Assembly: GCA_944372335.1 (NCBI GenBank)
Contig: CALVYQ010000006.1
Coordinates: 1-64,000, forward strand
DNA length: 64,000 bases
Reading direction: 5' to 3'
Source of the DNA: an uncultured Clostridia bacterium
GTDB lineage: Bacteria > Bacillota > Clostridia > Christensenellales > UBA1242
This document shows, piece after piece, positions 1 through 9,700 of the stretch. Numbering within the stretch: position 1 is the stretch's first letter; every line of letters starts with the position of its first letter. Both the position numbers and the translations under genes were made by a program. The notes under the pieces are model-generated. The model had not been told where the DNA came from. It did no database searches and worked only from the letters and a program-made list of their open reading frames with translations.

Positions 1-295
1 CTTCAATGTTTTCTTCTGCTAAAATAGGAGTTCCGCAAGCAATAGTTCCGACTAACGGGGCGATAACAGTCTTTCCTCTGCTTAAATTGGTAGGTATGAT
101 TATTTTTCCAAAAGAATTCTTTTCTAACATTCCCCTCTTTTGTAATATTGCTACATACTGTTGGGCCGTTCTTAAACTAGGAAAACTACAACCCCTTGCA
201 ATTTGTCTAAAAGACGGAGATCTTCCTTCTCTCTTTTGAAAATCTTTAATAAAGTTTAACACTAACATAACTTTATCTTCATTTGGAACTCTCAT
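1..295 (-). CDS. LexA-like SOS repressor, N-terminal part (runs off the left edge)
   Basis: Translating the minus strand from the ATG at 295 gives 98 residues before the window ends. Residues 1-65 match the LexA winged helix, including GRSPSFRQIA (LexA usually GxPPSxREIA). Residues ~78-98 match the start of the peptidase domain: APLVGTIACGTPILAEENIE aligns with the LexA cleavage region, but the scissile Ala-Gly is Cys-Gly here. The catalytic Ser/Lys lie outside the window. The start has a good ribosome site (GGAGAAGG). The promoter carries an SOS box, so autoregulation is likely. The gene could be the host lexA or an element-borne copy; its place beside an element that splits spoVAD favours the element. 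Family is confident, the exact role less so. Confidence 0.85.
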   Translation of the reverse strand, partial: MRVPNEDKVMLVLNFIKDFQKREGRSPSFRQIARGCSFPSLRTAQQYVAILQKRGMLEKNSFGKIIIPTNLSRGKTVIAPLVGTIACGTPILAEENIE

Positions 296-309
296 ACCTT
301 CTCCTTCAT

Positions 310-330
310 AAGTATACACACCGTATACTT
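310..330. repeat. Perfect 8-bp inverted repeat in the lexA-like 5' leader
   Basis: AAGTATAC and GTATACTT are separated by 5 nt, between the -10 box and the ribosome site of the lexA-like gene. It could be a second operator or an mRNA hairpin just upstream of the Shine-Dalgarno sequence. It is unrelated to the LexA-box sequence. Confidence 0.6.
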
Positions 331-338
331 ATGAGTAT

Positions 339-367
339 ATTATAGAACATTTGTTCGATAAAAGCAA
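339..367 (-). promoter_or_regulatory. SOS-regulated promoter of the lexA-like gene
   Basis: On the minus strand TTGCTT (-35, 362-367) and TATAAT (-10, 339-344) are 17 nt apart. The spacer contains the palindrome GAAC-ATTT-GTTC (345-356), which fits the Gram-positive LexA box CGAAC-N4-GTTCG. A repressor bound there would block RNA polymerase directly. Confidence 0.8.
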
Positions 368-379
368 GAGATTTTATAA

Positions 380-415
380 AAAAATTGCACTTTTTTTTAC
401 TAGTGCAATTTTTTA
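380..415 (-). terminator. Rho-independent terminator of the BREX operon
   Basis: An 11-bp stem (381-391 with 402-412) is flanked by A and T runs, so it can work in both directions. It lies just after the last gene of the operon and insulates the lexA-like promoter. Confidence 0.8.
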
Positions 416-428
416 ATCCCCTGTTTTG

Positions 429-686
429 TTAAAACAATCCTTTCTTTATAAGTTTTTTAGCATATTTATCATAATCTTTTTGCCATTCTTCTAATGTGAT
501 AATTTTTCTATTTGTTGGTCCGTCCTGAATAATTCCTAATTCCTCACACGCAGCGATAACTCGTCCAGCAAGTGGATAAGGCATTTCAAAAGTTTTTTGT
601 ATATAAGCACACGAAAAGTTTTGCTTTTCTATACAGTGTTTTATCACATCTACAATAAATATTTCCTCTTCCTTAATCCTTGTCAT
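429..686 (-). CDS. FtsK/SpoIIIE gamma-domain-like winged-helix protein, last gene of the BREX operon
   Basis: An 85-residue protein. Residues ~12-55 align with the gamma domain of FtsK/SpoIIIE: VIKHCIEKQNFSCAYIQKTF, then a short turn, AGRVIAACEELGII and a DG turn. In SpoIIIE the equivalent reads like [27 protein letters not shown]. In FtsK this fold reads oriented 8-bp DNA signals (KOPS/SRS) and is attached to a hexameric motor; here it stands alone. The C-terminus is lysine-rich. It starts 6 nt after the brxL stop and lies before the operon terminator, so it is very probably co-transcribed with BREX. It may be a DNA-binding accessory or a regulator of the operon; the role is inferred. The ribosome site is weak, suggesting translational coupling to brxL. 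Confidence 0.7.
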   Translation of the reverse strand: MTRIKEEEIFIVDVIKHCIEKQNFSCAYIQKTFEMPYPLAGRVIAACEELGIIQDGPTNRKIITLEEWQKDYDKYAKKLIKKGLF

Positions 687-692
687 ATTTCT

Positions 693-2771
693 TTATTCAA
701 CTCCAAGTGCTTTAAAAACCGCATCTTCTGGCGTATTATAAAACAAAAGTGTGATAGAATTTAATAAATCATCTGGCACATCAACCAGTTGTTTCTTGGC
801 ATTATTTGGTAGTAAAACTTTCGTCGCTCCTGCATCGTGAACAACCTGTAAAACATTTGCAAGTTCTTCAATACGATTGATTGAGCCACTTATACTAATA
901 CTTCCTAAAACTGCAAGTTTTGGCAAAACTTCTTTCTTTAAAGCAGCAGAAGATAAGGATACAAGTGTGGCAAGAGATAAATCTTTTGCATTGCCAACAC
1001 CTTGTAAATCTCTATAATCCATTAAGTAATCAGAAAGTGTTGTGCTTATGTTTGCGCTTATATGCTGTTTATTTGCTTTAAAATAATTGATTGCATTGTT
1101 TATGCTATCTTTACACTCTTGATTTGATACACCAGTTCTCGTGAATTTCCCAGTGCCAGAAACACATTCGTTTTCGATTCTATAAACCCCAAACACTCCT
1201 GTTTCCGAGCGTTCTACACAATAAACTGTTCCCGGCTTTGTTAGTCCTTCTGGAATAAGTTTATCACTTCCTTGCTCTGGAACACCAACATATTTTTCTT
1301 CAAATGTATCATTATCTATATATGAAAAGTTTACAGCATAGAATTCCATACCACCAATTCGTTTGAGTTGTTCCTTAACTCTTCTTCGACCTTCAAGTGC
1401 ATATCTCAATAATTCTTCTAATTGGTCCTTCGTGAAATCACCATTTGGATATAGTATCTTAACAAGTCCAGAAACAGTTTTTCTTACAGCGACTGTATCT
1501 CTTTGATTTAATGTATTCCCAAGTTTAAAGTATTTATCTAATGCGTCTGAAAAATTATATTTTCTCATAGTCCTAAAAAATTCAGATACATAATCTGTAA
1601 CAAATCCGTATTCATCAGTGAAATACTTTGGAGCAAATTTTGGAACTTCCCAACCCGGAATATAATAGTGAATTCTATCAAAAAAGGCCGTGTCATTTGC
1701 CATAAGTTCTGGAAAAGGCTGAAATAAATTAGAAGTTTTTAATAAAACATCAACACTTGTATTGATATTTCCAACAAACACCATTGAAGCACTTGCTGTA
1801 ATCTGATCTTTACCACGAGCAAATGAACCTGAGTTCATATAATCTTTCATTATTTGAATTCCGTCTTTTTCTTTAAACTGAATTCCTGCAACTTCATCAA
1901 ATGCTACACAATCCCAGTGTCCAACAAGTCCAATTTGGCGTCTGCCCATATTATAAAACAAGTTTGCAACTGTTGTTTGCCCACCAGAAATCAATATTGA
2001 ATTTGGCGAAATTTCTTTATATACGTGAGATTTACCAGTAGAACGTGGTCCAAGTTCACACATATTATAATTATTTTCAACAAGTGGAACCAATCTTTCT
2101 ATTAAGTGCATTTTTTCTCTTGGTTTAAGTTGTGTTGGTTCCATACCGATTGACCTTAATATTAAGTCTTTCCATTCTTCAATACTGAATTGTTTGCGAC
2201 CTTCAAATATCTCATTTATATCTAGGTTAGGCATTTGAATAGGTTTTACACTTTCAATAACAAGAACTCCACACAAATCTTTATCTTTGTCTTTTTTCTT
2301 TACTTCTTTTGCAGCAGCCTCTAAATCACCATCTTCATTTGGATCAAAGTAACCAAGTTTAACTATACACCAAATACCACCCGCAAGCAATTTCTCATAC
2401 TTCTTAACATATTCATTTGAAATAGGAATTCTTGTTAATCCTAAATTCATCAAACTTGCTAAACAAATTCCTCTTTCAACATCAACTGTAACATCTACTC
2501 TGTCAATAACAGTATAAGAACCATTTTCGGTTATTTTAAATTTAACTTTTTCTGCCTCATCTGGACGAACATAGTTTTCGGCAAGAATTCTTTTTACTTG
2601 CTTTACTCCTTCTTTTATACTATCTTCATCATCAGTAGAACAATACATTCCAAGTAAATATTCAAGGACATAAATAGGAACATTGATTCCTTCTTTAATT
2701 TTTTTCGACAAGTCCTTTCTTACAACTCTACCTGCAAAAACTTCATTTACCTTTTTATCAAAATCATTCAT
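693..2771 (-). CDS. brxL: BrxL, Lon-like ATPase/protease of BREX type 1
   Basis: BrxL is an AAA+ protein needed for phage exclusion in type 1 BREX. This copy has a Walker A motif GPRSTGKS near residue 245 and a C-terminal Lon-like domain beginning around ISLATLVSLSS-type sequence (here LSLATLVSLSSAALKKEVLP), with the typical ending PEDAVFKALGVE. The length of ~692 residues is normal for the family. The second ATG (2771) is chosen because it lies 6 nt after GGAG; the first ATG (2777) directly abuts it. The gene starts 9 nt after the pglZ stop and follows the usual order pglZ-brxL. Confidence 0.93.
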   Translation of the reverse strand: MNDFDKKVNEVFAGRVVRKDLSKKIKEGINVPIYVLEYLLGMYCSTDDEDSIKEGVKQVKRILAENYVRPDEAEKVKFKITENGSYTVIDRVDVTVDVERGICLASLMNLGLTRIPISNEYVKKYEKLLAGGIWCIVKLGYFDPNEDGDLEAAAKEVKKKDKDKDLCGVLVIESVKPIQMPNLDINEIFEGRKQFSIEEWKDLILRSIGMEPTQLKPREKMHLIERLVPLVENNYNMCELGPRSTGKSHVYKEISPNSILISGGQTTVANLFYNMGRRQIGLVGHWDCVAFDEVAGIQFKEKDGIQIMKDYMNSGSFARGKDQITASASMVFVGNINTSVDVLLKTSNLFQPFPELMANDTAFFDRIHYYIPGWEVPKFAPKYFTDEYGFVTDYVSEFFRTMRKYNFSDALDKYFKLGNTLNQRDTVAVRKTVSGLVKILYPNGDFTKDQLEELLRYALEGRRRVKEQLKRIGGMEFYAVNFSYIDNDTFEEKYVGVPEQGSDKLIPEGLTKPGTVYCVERSETGVFGVYRIENECVSGTGKFTRTGVSNQECKDSINNAINYFKANKQHISANISTTLSDYLMDYRDLQGVGNAKDLSLATLVSLSSAALKKEVLPKLAVLGSISISGSINRIEELANVLQVVHDAGATKVLLPNNAKKQLVDVPDDLLNSITLLFYNTPEDAVFKALGVE

Positions 2772-2780
2772 TTCCATCTC

Positions 2781-5327
2781 CTATAAATCAAAGTCATTTT
2801 CTATTAAAATATCAATAGTAAATGGCAATTTGGTTCGTTCTGCATAACTGTCATCATAATCAGTGATTACTAGATAATATTGTCTATTTTTGTCATATTT
2901 CTGATTTCTTAAAGTGAATTTCTCTTTATACATTCTATCTTTCACATCTTCACTCTTACTGTCAGCATTAATAACAACTGAATTTGAAATTCTCTTACCT
3001 TCTTCATCTTCAAAATAAACTTCATAATTCTTTGGCAACAATTTCTCACTTACTTTCTCATTTTGGAAAAACTCCAAGAAAGTTATAAGAGAAGTAATCT
3101 TATTAGACAACGAAATACAAGAAATAGTAACGTTCTTAGCGGTGTATTTATCTCTTTGTGAGCGCCTATAATCTATTTGTATAATTGGAATAACAATTTC
3201 TTGCAAACTATCTCCACCGTGAACATATTTTTTGCTTTCACCCTGCTTTTTGTAAATATTTACACCATAAGGAATAACAACATTTATATCTGTATTTTTT
3301 ATCAAGTAATCAAGAGAAATCTTTCTTGACATTTCTGGCTCAATATTGTCTTTTGTAAGGATAAATCTTCTCTTTGAAATAATAGAATTCTCTATTTCGT
3401 TTGGAGTTTTATCCATTTCTTCAATATCATTTCTCTTATATATAAATCCGTGATCAGCTGTAATGATAATATTGGTTATCGAGAAATTTTGCAATTTTTT
3501 TACAATTGATTGAATTTCGTTAAAGGCATCTTCTACTCCAACAAATACTTTATTTTCTGTTGATGTTTTATCCCCCATAGCGTCAATAGAATCGTGATAT
3601 ATGTAAATTACTTTCTGCCCTGCTATTTCGGACTTGATTCTTACTGAATTTTGTGGTTTATTAAATTCTTCAAATTTATAAACTTTGCCTTCTACAAAAG
3701 TATTCAAAATCTTTTCTCTATTCTCTATACTTGAAGAATTTATTCCGTCAACATAAACATCTATTCCAACATATTCAATCTTGTTGTGTGGCAATAGACT
3801 TGCCATTCCAAGTGCAGTATAACTTGGCAATGTTGAAACTGCAAAATTTAATGAAGATTTGACTTTAAAAGCATTTGAAATTCTCTTGTTTAACTCTTCT
3901 CCACATTCATACCTTAATGCGTCTGAAATAATTACTGCAACCTTCTCTGAGCACGGGTTAACAAACTTACTATAAAAATCCCATTGTTTAACAGCATTAA
4001 GATTTTTGTAATCTATAAGTTTTAATTCATTTGACCATTTAACAGAAAGTTCATTCAAATACCAATTTGTATAAGTATTTTCAACCTTATTAAAGAGCTC
4101 AGAAAAATCCTCATTTTCTGCTTTGTCGTATGCAGTTATAAATTCTCTATAATACTGGTCAAATTTAAAGTAATTTTTAACATACTTTTCAAGTAAGATT
4201 TCCGAAGTCCCTTGTGGGAATGTTTTACTTTCCTCCTCAACTTTTGATAAAAATTTACAAGCGTGATGTAGTGTTTGATATTCATATTTTAATGTATCAT
4301 TCCAATAGGATTTTCTTCTTTGTTTTATAATACTTAAATATCTATCATACTCTTTAACATCATCTATTAAACAATCCGTGATATTTCTAATAATGTGCAA
4401 GTCATATCCAATGAACGTATCCACATCTTCATAAGCTTCAATATCCCAGTCTTTTGTTATTCTTTCAAATTGGATTTTTTCAGCGACTTTATTTGAAATC
4501 GCAACATAGCTTTCTGCATAATCACTTTTCATAAATCTATCTACAAAAATGTAGGTATTGTTTTTGATTGCAAAGTTGTTAGTATCTGGCAAATTTATTT
4601 TCCAACTATTAGGCAATGGGCTTTTTAAGTAAAGTGATGTATGTAGTAATAGAATGTTTATCATCAAATTATCAACATCTTCAAAGGCATTAGTTATTCC
4701 AAACTTATTCTCTATAAATGTGTCAAGTGTTTCAATATCACAATATTTTTTAACTTCTTGCAACAACTCCCCTTCATTTATATAATCAGATAAAATGCAC
4801 ATTAGAGCTTCTTCAAAATCCACAACATTAAGCTTGCAAACTGCACACAGAACTGCAATATGTATTATATTTTCATTCCATTTCTTAATATTGTAGGATT
4901 TTAATTTGTTTCTTCTTTCTTTGCTATTCAAAAAGTTTTTATATTTCTTTATAACATTCGCAAGAGCAGGGTTGTCTATTCCTAACTCTCTCATATATAT
5001 TGTTGTAATGTCAGCTTCAAACTCTTGACTATAAAGACAAGTATCAAGCAAGTAATTATCTTGTGGATTTGGCTTGTAAAATGGTGCATAAACAAGATAA
5101 TTTGAAGTCAAATCAGTAACTTCAAGCGTATATTTTATTTCAAAGTAGTTTTTACCCGTAAATTCTATAATTTTGGCATTTTCAAGATCCAATTCCTCTA
5201 ATTTATCTTTAAATTCGCCTTCACCATCGAACCAAAAAACAATATTACGAACTTGACCATCTCGTGGCTTTTTGTTTAACATAATATTTAATTCTTTTGA
5301 TACTTCTTTAAAGTCTAATTTGCTCAT
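2781..5327 (-). CDS. pglZ: PglZ, alkaline-phosphatase-superfamily protein of BREX type 1
   Basis: PglZ is one of the two proteins found in all BREX types. The central PglZ domain is visible at about residues 455-690: VAVIISDALRYECGEEL, a metal-binding Asp region, then IYIYHDSIDA and IIITADHGFIYKR, which carry the Asp/His ligands of the alkaline phosphatase fold. The N-terminal ~400 residues are helical and less conserved. At ~848 residues it fits type A PglZ of BREX type 1. ATG 5327 follows GTGGAGCTAAAA; the GTG 12 nt upstream overlaps that ribosome site. It is preceded by the KAP NTPase rather than directly by pglX. Confidence 0.93.
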   Translation of the reverse strand: MSKLDFKEVSKELNIMLNKKPRDGQVRNIVFWFDGEGEFKDKLEELDLENAKIIEFTGKNYFEIKYTLEVTDLTSNYLVYAPFYKPNPQDNYLLDTCLYSQEFEADITTIYMRELGIDNPALANVIKKYKNFLNSKERRNKLKSYNIKKWNENIIHIAVLCAVCKLNVVDFEEALMCILSDYINEGELLQEVKKYCDIETLDTFIENKFGITNAFEDVDNLMINILLLHTSLYLKSPLPNSWKINLPDTNNFAIKNNTYIFVDRFMKSDYAESYVAISNKVAEKIQFERITKDWDIEAYEDVDTFIGYDLHIIRNITDCLIDDVKEYDRYLSIIKQRRKSYWNDTLKYEYQTLHHACKFLSKVEEESKTFPQGTSEILLEKYVKNYFKFDQYYREFITAYDKAENEDFSELFNKVENTYTNWYLNELSVKWSNELKLIDYKNLNAVKQWDFYSKFVNPCSEKVAVIISDALRYECGEELNKRISNAFKVKSSLNFAVSTLPSYTALGMASLLPHNKIEYVGIDVYVDGINSSSIENREKILNTFVEGKVYKFEEFNKPQNSVRIKSEIAGQKVIYIYHDSIDAMGDKTSTENKVFVGVEDAFNEIQSIVKKLQNFSITNIIITADHGFIYKRNDIEEMDKTPNEIENSIISKRRFILTKDNIEPEMSRKISLDYLIKNTDINVVIPYGVNIYKKQGESKKYVHGGDSLQEIVIPIIQIDYRRSQRDKYTAKNVTISCISLSNKITSLITFLEFFQNEKVSEKLLPKNYEVYFEDEEGKRISNSVVINADSKSEDVKDRMYKEKFTLRNQKYDKNRQYYLVITDYDDSYAERTKLPFTIDILIENDFDL

Positions 5328-5339
5328 TTTTAGCTCCAC

Positions 5340-6719
5340 TTATTTTAAAAATTTTATTCCATTTACAAACTTATCAAGATTTATACATTGTTCGTATATT
5401 TGTTCTTTTAATTCTTTTAATTCTTCACCATTTAATGGCAATAATTGTAAAATATATTCCTGCTTATGTTGTGAATACCTAATATAATAAAATAGTAAAT
5501 TTTTATATTCGTTCATTGATTTTATTTCAATAGCATCATATTTTTTTGAATTTATATAAACATCTGTTAATTGCACACCTTCAAATAACTTTGGAAAAAG
5601 ATTTTTTAAAAAACCATTTAATCCAATTCCACCTTTTGGAGATATATAATTTATCATAAAAGTTTCAGTTTGTTTTCCATAGTAATCATAGAATACTACA
5701 TAATAAATTTCAAAATAACATAATGATAAATTGCATTTTTCTTTTACAAAAAGTTCGTGGGCTTCATTTAATCTATTTATTAGTCTAATCTTTTTTCTAA
5801 TGTTTATATGAGTTGTAAGCGATTTAAAAAATTGTATTAAATCTTCTTTTTCATCATCAGCAATTACAAAATACTTTAAATACTTTTCAAATAATTCATC
5901 ACATTTATCATCTAATACTCCTAATCCAATAGGAATTGTAAATTCTATGAATTTTTGCATATAGATTTCTATGTCAAAGTCATCTCCATAGTAAGACTTA
6001 ATAAGATTACCAAGTTGTGATTGGTCAATAGAAAATATCGTTATTGAATTTGATAACTCTTCAAATAGATGATGAGTCCTCTCTAAAACTTTAACAGCAT
6101 AATCTGGCAGACATCTATCAATTTCATCAATTATAAACACAATCTTTTTATTTAATTTTGATAAGCAACTTCTTAATTTAGCAAGTGTTTGCTTTAAAGA
6201 TGAATATTTGTCAATATCATTATCCAGCATTCTTCTGTTGATAGTTTTCTTTAGTTTTTTACCACAAGAACTAATTTCGTCTGCGAGTTCATTATATTTA
6301 CTTTTACCTAAAAGAATTGCGGTAGATTTACCCAACGTTTTTAGTATTTCAAACAAAGATTTCACTGTATCTCTTACAACTTGTTTTGCTACACCTGTAA
6401 AGGTTTTATCATAATAATCATTTAATTGGTCTATCATAGAAGTTACCATTGCAATTATTGGTTCTTCATAATAATTATTTTCCCAAGCATTGTATTTAAA
6501 AATGATTATATTTTTTTCAGCTTTAATTTTATTTTCAAACTTATCTATTATAAAAGATTTTCCAACACCCCATTCACCTTCAATAGCAAAAGAACGATTG
6601 CCATTTGAACAATCTATTGATTTTGTTATTTCTACTAATTTTTCTATAATTTCATTTCTATTCAAAAAATCAGTTTTGTCTATTATTGTATTAGTAGTCT
6701 TTTTTTTATCTCTTGCCAT
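5340..6719 (-). CDS. KAP-family P-loop NTPase inserted in the BREX operon
   Basis: A 459-residue KAP NTPase (named after Kidins220/ARMS and PifA; PifA excludes phage T7). The Walker A motif GEWGVGKS is at about residue 48 and a KAP-type Walker B, KIVFIIDEIDRCLPD, is near residue 192. An FSIDQSQL sensor-like segment follows. No clear transmembrane segments are visible, unlike many KAP proteins. It has a good ribosome site (AAGGAG) and lies 9 nt after pglX and 12 nt before pglZ, so it belongs to the operon. KAP NTPases are not core BREX genes. It may be an added effector or an independent anti-phage gene carried in the operon. Confidence 0.88.
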   Translation of the reverse strand: MARDKKKTTNTIIDKTDFLNRNEIIEKLVEITKSIDCSNGNRSFAIEGEWGVGKSFIIDKFENKIKAEKNIIIFKYNAWENNYYEEPIIAMVTSMIDQLNDYYDKTFTGVAKQVVRDTVKSLFEILKTLGKSTAILLGKSKYNELADEISSCGKKLKKTINRRMLDNDIDKYSSLKQTLAKLRSCLSKLNKKIVFIIDEIDRCLPDYAVKVLERTHHLFEELSNSITIFSIDQSQLGNLIKSYYGDDFDIEIYMQKFIEFTIPIGLGVLDDKCDELFEKYLKYFVIADDEKEDLIQFFKSLTTHINIRKKIRLINRLNEAHELFVKEKCNLSLCYFEIYYVVFYDYYGKQTETFMINYISPKGGIGLNGFLKNLFPKLFEGVQLTDVYINSKKYDAIEIKSMNEYKNLLFYYIRYSQHKQEYILQLLPLNGEELKELKEQIYEQCINLDKFVNGIKFLK

Positions 6720-6728
6720 TTTTGCTCC

Positions 6729-9700
6729 TTAAAATTTTAAGTAGGTTGAAAAGATGTTTTTATCTTTATCTCCGTCAAGTTTTTGGAATTTTTGATAGTT
6801 GACTTTCACGCCATCATCAAGGTCAATTTGAATGTTCATATTTGAAGCGTGATTAAGAATTTCATCATAAGCTTTACATTCAAGTATTTGTTTGTTGATT
6901 AGGTCAAGTTCTTTCTTTGCTTTTGCTTTTTCAGCAGTTAAATTTGACTTTTCAATAAATTGTTCAAGTCTATCTTTTTCGTATTCATATTTCCATTGAA
7001 TATCGTGTAAATATGAAAGTCTTGCAGTAGGAATGGTATTAGGGTCATATCTATGAAGATACATAAGTGCCCTAAATCCACCATTCTTACCACTATCAAA
7101 CTGCCAGTAAATAGGTCTGTTTTGGTATTTTTTACAATGGTCTTTAAAGAAATCATTTGCAAGATATTTTCTTATTACATTTCTTGGTGTGTCATTAGAT
7201 TTTTCATCAAAAGCATTTGCAATGAACCTTAAATTTTCTTCCAAAGTTTCTTGTCCGTAAATAACATTTATAAACTCAATTACTCTATCCACTAGACTAA
7301 ACTCAACATAATCATTATCAGTGTTTACAATACAATTATCTTCACTTGGCATAAACCTATCTGAAATCGTCATATTCTCAGTTGATTTATGATATTTCAA
7401 TTTTCGTTCATCATCAAGAAACTCAGCCCAATCAAAAGTTCCGCCTGCAAATTGTAGTCCATCTCTATAAGGGCTATATCTACCAAAAGCACAACCAACA
7501 ATATATGAAATCAAATCTTTAATAACATCTTGCCTTGTTCTAACATAGATATTTCCTTTCATACTTTCTGGAATATCTTCTTTTTTGTCATAAATTCTTG
7601 CAGCTGTTATATCTTTATCTGCAACTTCTGGCGTAAGTTCATCTTGTAGACCATAAATTTCAATGAAGATTTTGTTGAGTTCTTCTTCGTTTTTCTTTAA
7701 TTGTTCAAACCTTGCATTAACTTCATTTTTATATTGACTATAAAATTCTTGTAAAGAATATCCGATTATAATTTTCAATTCTTTTGTATTTATAAAATTT
7801 GAATTGATAGACCTTGAACCCAAGTCTTTAACAAAATAATGAATTTCCTCTAAATTTTTTGTTATTTCCTTTGTAATATTTTCTAATAATTCAGGATTTT
7901 CAATTTTTAAATAGATTTGATTTTGATCTTTTGTATATAATAACATATCTCCTTTTTCGTTTTCTAAATATTCGCCAAAAGTTTTTTCCGAAAAATCGTC
8001 AACGTATTGGATCTTGTATTTTGCTAAAATTTCTTTTATGGTTAACATAGTTTTTTTAAGAGCGTCTTGATGATTTATTTCAATTTGCCTTAAATTTTCT
8101 CTAACTGCCAACAATGGATTTTTCTTGAAATCCCAACTCGTTTCATATTCGTCCCAATCAAGTTTTGAGAGATTAATACTTGAATTCACAATCTCTTTAA
8201 TAACATCTGCTTTTATCTCGTCGATAATTACTGGTATGTTAGCTATATTCCCAACTTGATAATTTATGGTTGGTGCAAGAATATTTATTATTGTATCAAT
8301 AATTTTTGAATTATTTAATCCTAATACATAATTAAAAAGATTATCTTCTACAAATAAACTCATTCCAGCAACATCAAAAATATGCCCTAGTGGTTTCATT
8401 CTAAAAGCAATACTATTTGTAGAAATTAACGACCAAGTAATAGATTTTTTAAAATAGTAATTAGTGTTTTGTGGTCTAGACCTTAAATTGCCAACGCTAT
8501 CCTTAAAATGCTTAATTTCATTACCATCATTTTCCCAATTTACTACATAATCATTATTTCCATACCATTTCCTAAAACTACCACCTTTATTGTAGGGAAA
8601 CCATTTTTTCTTTGAATTTCTTGCTTCTTCACAATCATTAGCGTTAAACTTCGTTTTATTAAAATCAATTTCATAAAAAAGTCTTATAAACTTATTATTG
8701 TCTCCTGTGGCTAACCCTTGTCTTGGTTGAGCTATGTTTTTCAACAATATGCCTTTTTCAAAAGATTTTATGATATTTTCATTTGACCAATAAGCAATGG
8801 GACTACCCGGTATTTTTAAAAAATTGTCGACATCAGTTAAAAATTTATGTTTATTTTCTAAAAATGCTTTTTCTTTGCCTGTTTGGCTATTAAATGATAT
8901 TAATCTATAAAAGTTTCCTTTTAATCCAGTTTTGGTTCTTAATACAAATGCTGTCGTTTGCACTACTTCTCCACCGATATCTTCAAATGCTCTAGTCCCC
9001 AGATGCAACATTGATATTATATCTTTCTTGTTTATTAGTTTTTCTCTTAATTTCTCATAACTTGATATAAACATCCAACTATGCATATTTATCATTGCAA
9101 GAAAGCCGTTTTGTTTTAAAAGTGGGACTTCCATAAACATAGCAAACAAATCTGTTTTGCTATCTGGATAAAATGACTTTGCAAATTCTTTTAATTTATC
9201 ATTATTTGATGTTGGCATATATGGTGGATTAGTAGCCATAACATCATATTTTGAACTCAAATAAATTGCTTGTCTTAATAAGTTTGTGAGAATTGGTTTT
9301 ATGTTTTGAACGGCAAGAATATTAGATATTTGAAATTGACTGTCATCAACATTTTGAACTTCTTTCAAAACTATATCATATTGTTCCGGCGTGTATTTAA
9401 AGTCCTTTATTAAACTGCCATAGAGCTCAGCATCTTTAAATTTTTCAATCAAATCAAGCACAAGTTCTTCGTCTTGTATGTTTAAATTCGCAAGAGAGAT
9501 AAAATCTTTAAGTTCTTGCATATCAATCAAGTTGCTTTCTTTTATATCAATAACATTTGGATAAACTTGTTTTTTCAAAAAATCCTTATCATAACTAAGC
9601 GCTTTCATAGTGAGAGCAAATGATGTGAGTTGGGCAGCACGCTTATCAACATCAATCCCAAAAAGATTGTTTTTAAGAATTAGAGCAGGGATTTCACTAG

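Noticed and set aside
6..239. Plus-strand open frame of 77 codons at the left edge
   Set aside because: It is antisense to the LexA-like gene, which has clear homology, a promoter and a ribosome site.
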